NCBI RefSeq assembly: GCF_000172555.1
Contig: NZ_ABOX02000009.1
Span: forward strand, 1-64,000
Direction: 5' to 3'
Source: Pedosphaera parvula Ellin514
GTDB lineage: Bacteria > Verrucomicrobiota > Verrucomicrobiia > Limisphaerales > Pedosphaeraceae
Length of the DNA: 64,000 nt
In this document: in pieces, positions 61,223 to 64,000 of the stretch
Layout of the letters: each line of letters opens with the position of its first letter
How positions within the stretch are numbered: position 1 is the first letter of the stretch
Program-made: the position numbers and the translations under genes
The notes under the pieces: model-generated
Seen by the model: only the letters and a program-made list of their open reading frames with translations
Told to the model about the DNA's origin: nothing
The model's database searches: none

Positions 61223-61239
61223 CAGTACACGGTTCGAGC

Positions 61240-61578
61240 ATGAAGGCTCCATATTGCTTAAGCGACTATTCAATTTCCGAACTCATCAACCTCTTGATAA
61301 CTGCGCGTGCTGAACGGGCTCGGTTAGAGGTTGGTTATCCGGCGACTCTAATCGTTAAAAGCCGCGAAATCGAAATTGAAGGGCCAGCCGTTACTCCCGA
61401 AGCCATAGCAGAATTGGTTCGCAGTGTCGCGTGCACAAGGCAGATTAGAAATCTAAGGAAGTATGGCACGATCGAGGCTATCTACACTTTCAAAGGCTCT
61501 CGATTTCTGGTTCGTGCTGTTGATGCATTTGGTGATTGTCGATTGGATTTACAACCTGTCGTAGCGCTGATAAATTAG
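61240..61578 (+). CDS. Small protein of unknown family
   Basis: 112 residues beginning MKAPYCLSDYSISELINLLITARAERARLEVGYPATLIVKSREIEIEGPAVTPEAIAELVRSVACTRQIRNLRKYGTIEAIYTFKGSRFLVRAVDAFGDCRLDLQPV. The pattern (a helical start, a strand pair, a helix, strands) suggests a small alpha/beta domain; I cannot name it. It follows the attC-like copy C by 17 bases and may be another cassette gene. Confidence 0.55.
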   Translation: MKAPYCLSDYSISELINLLITARAERARLEVGYPATLIVKSREIEIEGPAVTPEAIAELVRSVACTRQIRNLRKYGTIEAIYTFKGSRFLVRAVDAFGDCRLDLQPVVALIN

Positions 61579-61784
61579 CGCGTCATGGTCGAATGGTACA
61601 ACGAAAGTGTATGCTGATTTCTCGGCCATGAGCTGCAGACAACAGCCGGGCCGCCGGACGGTTCGAATGAATTTCAGCATGGCGGTTCGCGTGGGAGCCC
61701 GTCCCCGGCGGTCGACGCTGAGCTTGATCGTCACGCGGCTCGCACGCATATCCAGTTCCGAATGTCGAAATTCAAAACAACGCT

Positions 61785-62246
61785 ATGAAACAAAGCTCAG
61801 TTCCGGAAGGGTATCGCTCCATCACGCCTTACCTGAAACTTCCAAACTGCGCGCGTCTCATCGAGTTTTTGAAAAAGGCGTTCGATGGCATTGAGAAGGC
61901 CAGGTTGTTGCGACCGGATGGCGCCGTGCTCCACGCCGAGTTGATGATTGGAGATTCGCTGGTGATGATTCATGAAGCACCGGGTCACTGGAAGCTCAAA
62001 CCGTCGACGCTTTATCTTTACGTTAGCGACGTTGATGCCACGTACAAAAAAGCCATTGAAGCCGGAGGCACCTCCATGATCGCACCGACGAACATGTATT
62101 ATGGCGACCGCGTTGCCTGCGTTAGCGATGTGTCCGAGAACGATTGGTGGATTGCCACACGTCTTGAGAATCCGCCGATTGAGGAGATACAGGAACGAGC
62201 CACAACTTTCTTGAAAGCAAGGTCTGAAGCCATCGGCCTCTCGTAA
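61785..62246 (+). CDS. VOC family protein (glyoxalase/PhnB-like)
   Basis: 153 residues of the vicinal oxygen chelate fold: SITPYLKLPNCARLIEFLKKAFDGIEKARLLRPDGAVLHAELMIGDSLVMIHEAPG (about 13-67), TLYLYVSDVDATYKKAIEAGGTSMIAPTNMYYGDRVACVSDVSENDWWIATR (about 75-127). The PDGAVLHAELMIGDS and MYYGDR segments are typical of PhnB-like glyoxalase/bleomycin-resistance-fold proteins. Metal-dependent function or ligand is unknown. A dispersed repeat begins at its stop. Confidence 0.9.
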   Translation: MKQSSVPEGYRSITPYLKLPNCARLIEFLKKAFDGIEKARLLRPDGAVLHAELMIGDSLVMIHEAPGHWKLKPSTLYLYVSDVDATYKKAIEAGGTSMIAPTNMYYGDRVACVSDVSENDWWIATRLENPPIEEIQERATTFLKARSEAIGLS

Positions 62247-62318
62247 AATTCTCCCCCTTCGCTCAATAACTCCCATCATCCTCCACCACCGCATCGAAGG
62301 GACGCGGCCCATCCTTAA
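62247..62318. repeat. Dispersed repeat, copy 2 (CCTTCG...CGAAGGG type)
   Basis: Second copy of the element at 59351: CCCCCTTCGCTCAATAACTC, CATCATCCTCCACCACCG, CGAAGGGACGCGGCCC and CCTTAA align without gaps to the first. It begins at the VOC gene's stop and runs to the cheB-like gene's stop. Confidence 0.5.
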
Positions 62319-62938
62319 CAAATCAGTTCGTTTATCTCGCGCGAAGCATCCTTTCCTGGAACCAGGGTCATTAACCGGGGTGCAATCTCCGTGATAGGAA
62401 GAACAAAATCCACCGCTCCAGTATGAATCGCCGACTTGGGCATGCTAAAATGCAGTGAAGTAGCTTTGTCCTGGGTGATGACTCGGCCTCCATGCGCCTT
62501 GATGGCTTGCACTCCTGTCGCGCCATCTGAATCCGAGCCGCTCAGCACTACCCCGATGACCCTTTCCTTGTAAACCTCTGCTGCGGACATAAATAGGGGT
62601 TCCGCGGCGGGACGGGTAAAACGGATTTTTTTTCCTTTAAAGAGGTTCAATGTGCCGCTTTCGCAGACTCGAACATGCCAGTCGGGAGGTGCAACGTAGA
62701 CCGTGGAACATTGCATGAGGTCACCCTCTGCAGCCCATTTGACGTCCAACAATGAACGCTGGTTTAGAATTTCGGCAAGCTTGCTGGTGAAATGCGGGGA
62801 AAGATGCATCACGACGGCGATGGCCGCCGGAAAGTCCTCCGGCAACGAATCAAGAATATGGCTTAATCCGTGAAGGCCGCCTGCGGAGGCAGCTATTGTT
62901 ACCACCCACTGCGCCGGTCGTGATTTGAAATTAGACAT
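62315..62938 (-). CDS. Stand-alone CheB methylesterase domain
   Basis: 207 residues from the ATG at 62938: only the CheB catalytic domain, with no receiver domain. The catalytic triad is visible as Ser18 (TIAASAGGLHG), His45 (AAIAVVMHLSPH) and Asp138 (SGSDSDGATG). The substrate-pocket segments STVYVAPPDWHV and FMSAAEVYKERVIGVVLSGSDSDGATGVQAIKAHGGRVITQDKATSLHFSMPKSAIHTGAVDFVLPITEI fit. CheB removes methyl groups from chemoreceptors, but no chemotaxis gene is near it. Such orphan CheB domains may have other substrates. Confidence 0.9.
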   Translation of the reverse strand: MSNFKSRPAQWVVTIAASAGGLHGLSHILDSLPEDFPAAIAVVMHLSPHFTSKLAEILNQRSLLDVKWAAEGDLMQCSTVYVAPPDWHVRVCESGTLNLFKGKKIRFTRPAAEPLFMSAAEVYKERVIGVVLSGSDSDGATGVQAIKAHGGRVITQDKATSLHFSMPKSAIHTGAVDFVLPITEIAPRLMTLVPGKDASREINELIC

Positions 62939-63138
62939 AATTAAAGTTCGTTCTTCAGGAAAAAACCGCAATTGGGAATTATAACCAGGCTCCGCGACGA
63001 CACGCCTTACGAAGACAAAACCATCTCACAAACTCGCTGTGGCTAAATCACTTTGACTTCGCATCCGATTCCTCCCTAAGCTGCGCTTGCGGAACAGGTC
63101 AATATTTTGATGCCGATGAATCCTCAAGTAAAACTACC

Positions 63139-64000
63139 ATGAACTCGACAAATCCAAATAATTGGAAGGGCCTGCCATTAGCCGAGGTCGATACTCCTTC
63201 ATTGCTCCTGGATGCCGACGCCTTGCAGGCGAATATCGACCGGATGGCCGCCTTCTTCGTCAACCGGCCCAGCGGGTTGCGTCCGCACTTCAAAAGCCAC
63301 AAATGCACAAAGATCGTCCGGTTGCAAATGCAAGCCGGTGCCGTGGGCATTACCTGCGCCAAGCTGGGCGAAGCGGAAGTCTTGGCCGATGCTGGCATTC
63401 GCGAAATCCTCATCGCCAACCAAATCGTCGGTCACGTTAAAATCGCGAGACTCATCCAGTTGGCAAAACGCGCCGCCCCAATCGTCGCCGTGGATTCAGA
63501 GGAAAATGCCCGGATGCTCTCTGCCGCCGCTTCCGCCGCAAATGTGGAAATCCGCGCCCTCGTGGAAGTGGACATCGGTTTGAACCGCTGCGGGGTTAAA
63601 TCTGGCGCACCCGCACTGGCGCTGACGCGATTAATCGCTTCGCTGCCCGGAATCAAATTCGAGGGATTGCAAGGCTACGAAGGACACTTGGTGGACCTGC
63701 CCGACGAAGCTGAACGTGCGGAGAAAACCCGCGCCGCCCTCAAACCACTGGTCGAAACCCGCCGACTCATTGAAAGCTCCGGCATTCCCGTCAACATCGT
63801 TACCGGTGGCAGCACGGGCACCTATACCTTCACGGGCGATTTCCCTGGGGTCGATGAAGTGCAGGCTGGCTCTTATGCCGCCATGGATTGGTATTACTTC
63901 GACATCCGCCCCGAGTTTCGACAGGCCATGTCCATTCTGACCACCGTCATCAGTCGCCCGGCACCGGACATTGCCATTGTCGATGTCGGGCGCAAAGGTG
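63139..64000 (+). CDS. D-threonine aldolase/DSD1-like PLP enzyme (3' end cut by window)
   Basis: At least 287 residues and still open at the window edge. Start ATG at 63139: MNSTNPNNWKGLPLAEVDTPSLLLDADALQANIDRM..., then GLRPHFKSHKCTKIVRLQMQAGAVGITCAKLGEAEVLADAG, with the PLP lysine expected at Lys52. Further segments are ILIANQIVG, LVEVDIGLNRCGV, FEGLQGYEGHL, and GGSTGTYTF...VDEVQAGSYAAMDWYY. These fit the alanine-racemase-fold, DSD1/D-threonine aldolase group, which acts on D-3-hydroxy amino acids. Whether it is an aldolase or a dehydratase cannot be decided without the C-terminal metal site. Confidence 0.88.
   Translation, partial: MNSTNPNNWKGLPLAEVDTPSLLLDADALQANIDRMAAFFVNRPSGLRPHFKSHKCTKIVRLQMQAGAVGITCAKLGEAEVLADAGIREILIANQIVGHVKIARLIQLAKRAAPIVAVDSEENARMLSAAASAANVEIRALVEVDIGLNRCGVKSGAPALALTRLIASLPGIKFEGLQGYEGHLVDLPDEAERAEKTRAALKPLVETRRLIESSGIPVNIVTGGSTGTYTFTGDFPGVDEVQAGSYAAMDWYYFDIRPEFRQAMSILTTVISRPAPDIAIVDVGRKG

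Noticed and set aside
61226-61240. GGTTCGAG as part of a tRNA T-arm
   Set aside because: No acceptor, D or anticodon stem can be built around it, and the start codon of a gene lies at 61240.
61660-61680. GGTTCGAAT as part of a tRNA
   Set aside because: No cloverleaf with matching acceptor stem can be drawn from the flanking bases.

Overview
The window looks like a chromosomal segment of a soil or freshwater Verrucomicrobiota bacterium, most like the Pedosphaera/Limisphaerales group. This is inferred from gene content, not from a marker gene. The pointers are ECF-like sigma factors with long membrane/coiled-coil tails, large secreted LamG/Ig proteins with Verrucomicrobia-style C-termini, Gfo/Idh/MocA and ThuA proteins, an exosortase-linked exopolysaccharide locus, and a pilus operon laid out like Amuc_1101-1098 of Akkermansia. 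No rRNA, tRNA, CRISPR array, transposase or phage gene was found.

Layout. 1-456 has no recognisable gene. 457-3420 is a small catabolic-looking cluster (Gfo/Idh/MocA oxidoreductase, BtpA/SgcQ-like TIM barrel, ThuA). 3472-4994 is a fluoride riboswitch, a 36-codon leader ORF and a CLC-type fluoride exporter. 5081-6975 holds a GYF/DUF4870 membrane protein and a rhomboid. 7073-8728 and 18303-19952 are two paralogous sigma factors with the same promoter-like motif upstream. Between them lie a 1368-residue LamG/Ig protein, an orphan GspF/PilC protein, an acetyltransferase, a lipoprotein, a DUF1003 protein, a NarL-type regulator and a GreA/GreB-like factor. 20064-26550 is a mixed stretch: SUKH protein, LLM oxidoreductase, HAD phosphatase, GNAT, ACP phosphodiesterase, HEAT protein, zinc-ribbon membrane protein and lipoprotein, with dispersed intergenic repeats.

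27069-32422 is an exopolysaccharide/exosortase locus: GDP-mannose 3,5-epimerase-like protein, exosortase, EpsI, polyprenyl-phosphate sugar transferase and UDP-glucuronate decarboxylase-like protein. 32586-39068 is the pilus operon (PilM-like with PilN-like tail, two single-pass proteins, secretin), ending in a terminator. Three large secreted proteins of unknown function follow (39317-46277), ending in a second terminator. 46470-49333 is coaE and glgB.

49355-57067 lies on the minus strand: MgtC-like protein, a secreted hypothetical, hscB, an IscA-type carrier, purB, rhomboid, apbE and a second Gfo/Idh/MocA protein. hscB and iscA form an Fe-S assembly pair. 57386-62246 is a run of small hypothetical, often lipoprotein genes. 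Part of it (about 59588-61225) is punctuated by attC-like sequences and may be an integron-type cassette remnant without an integrase. The window ends with a stand-alone CheB methylesterase domain and a truncated D-threonine-aldolase-like gene.

The most interesting points are the fluoride riboswitch with a translationally coupled leader ORF, the shared motif before the two membrane-tailed sigma factors, the pilus operon with its downstream secreted proteins, and the attC-like repeats between small genes.
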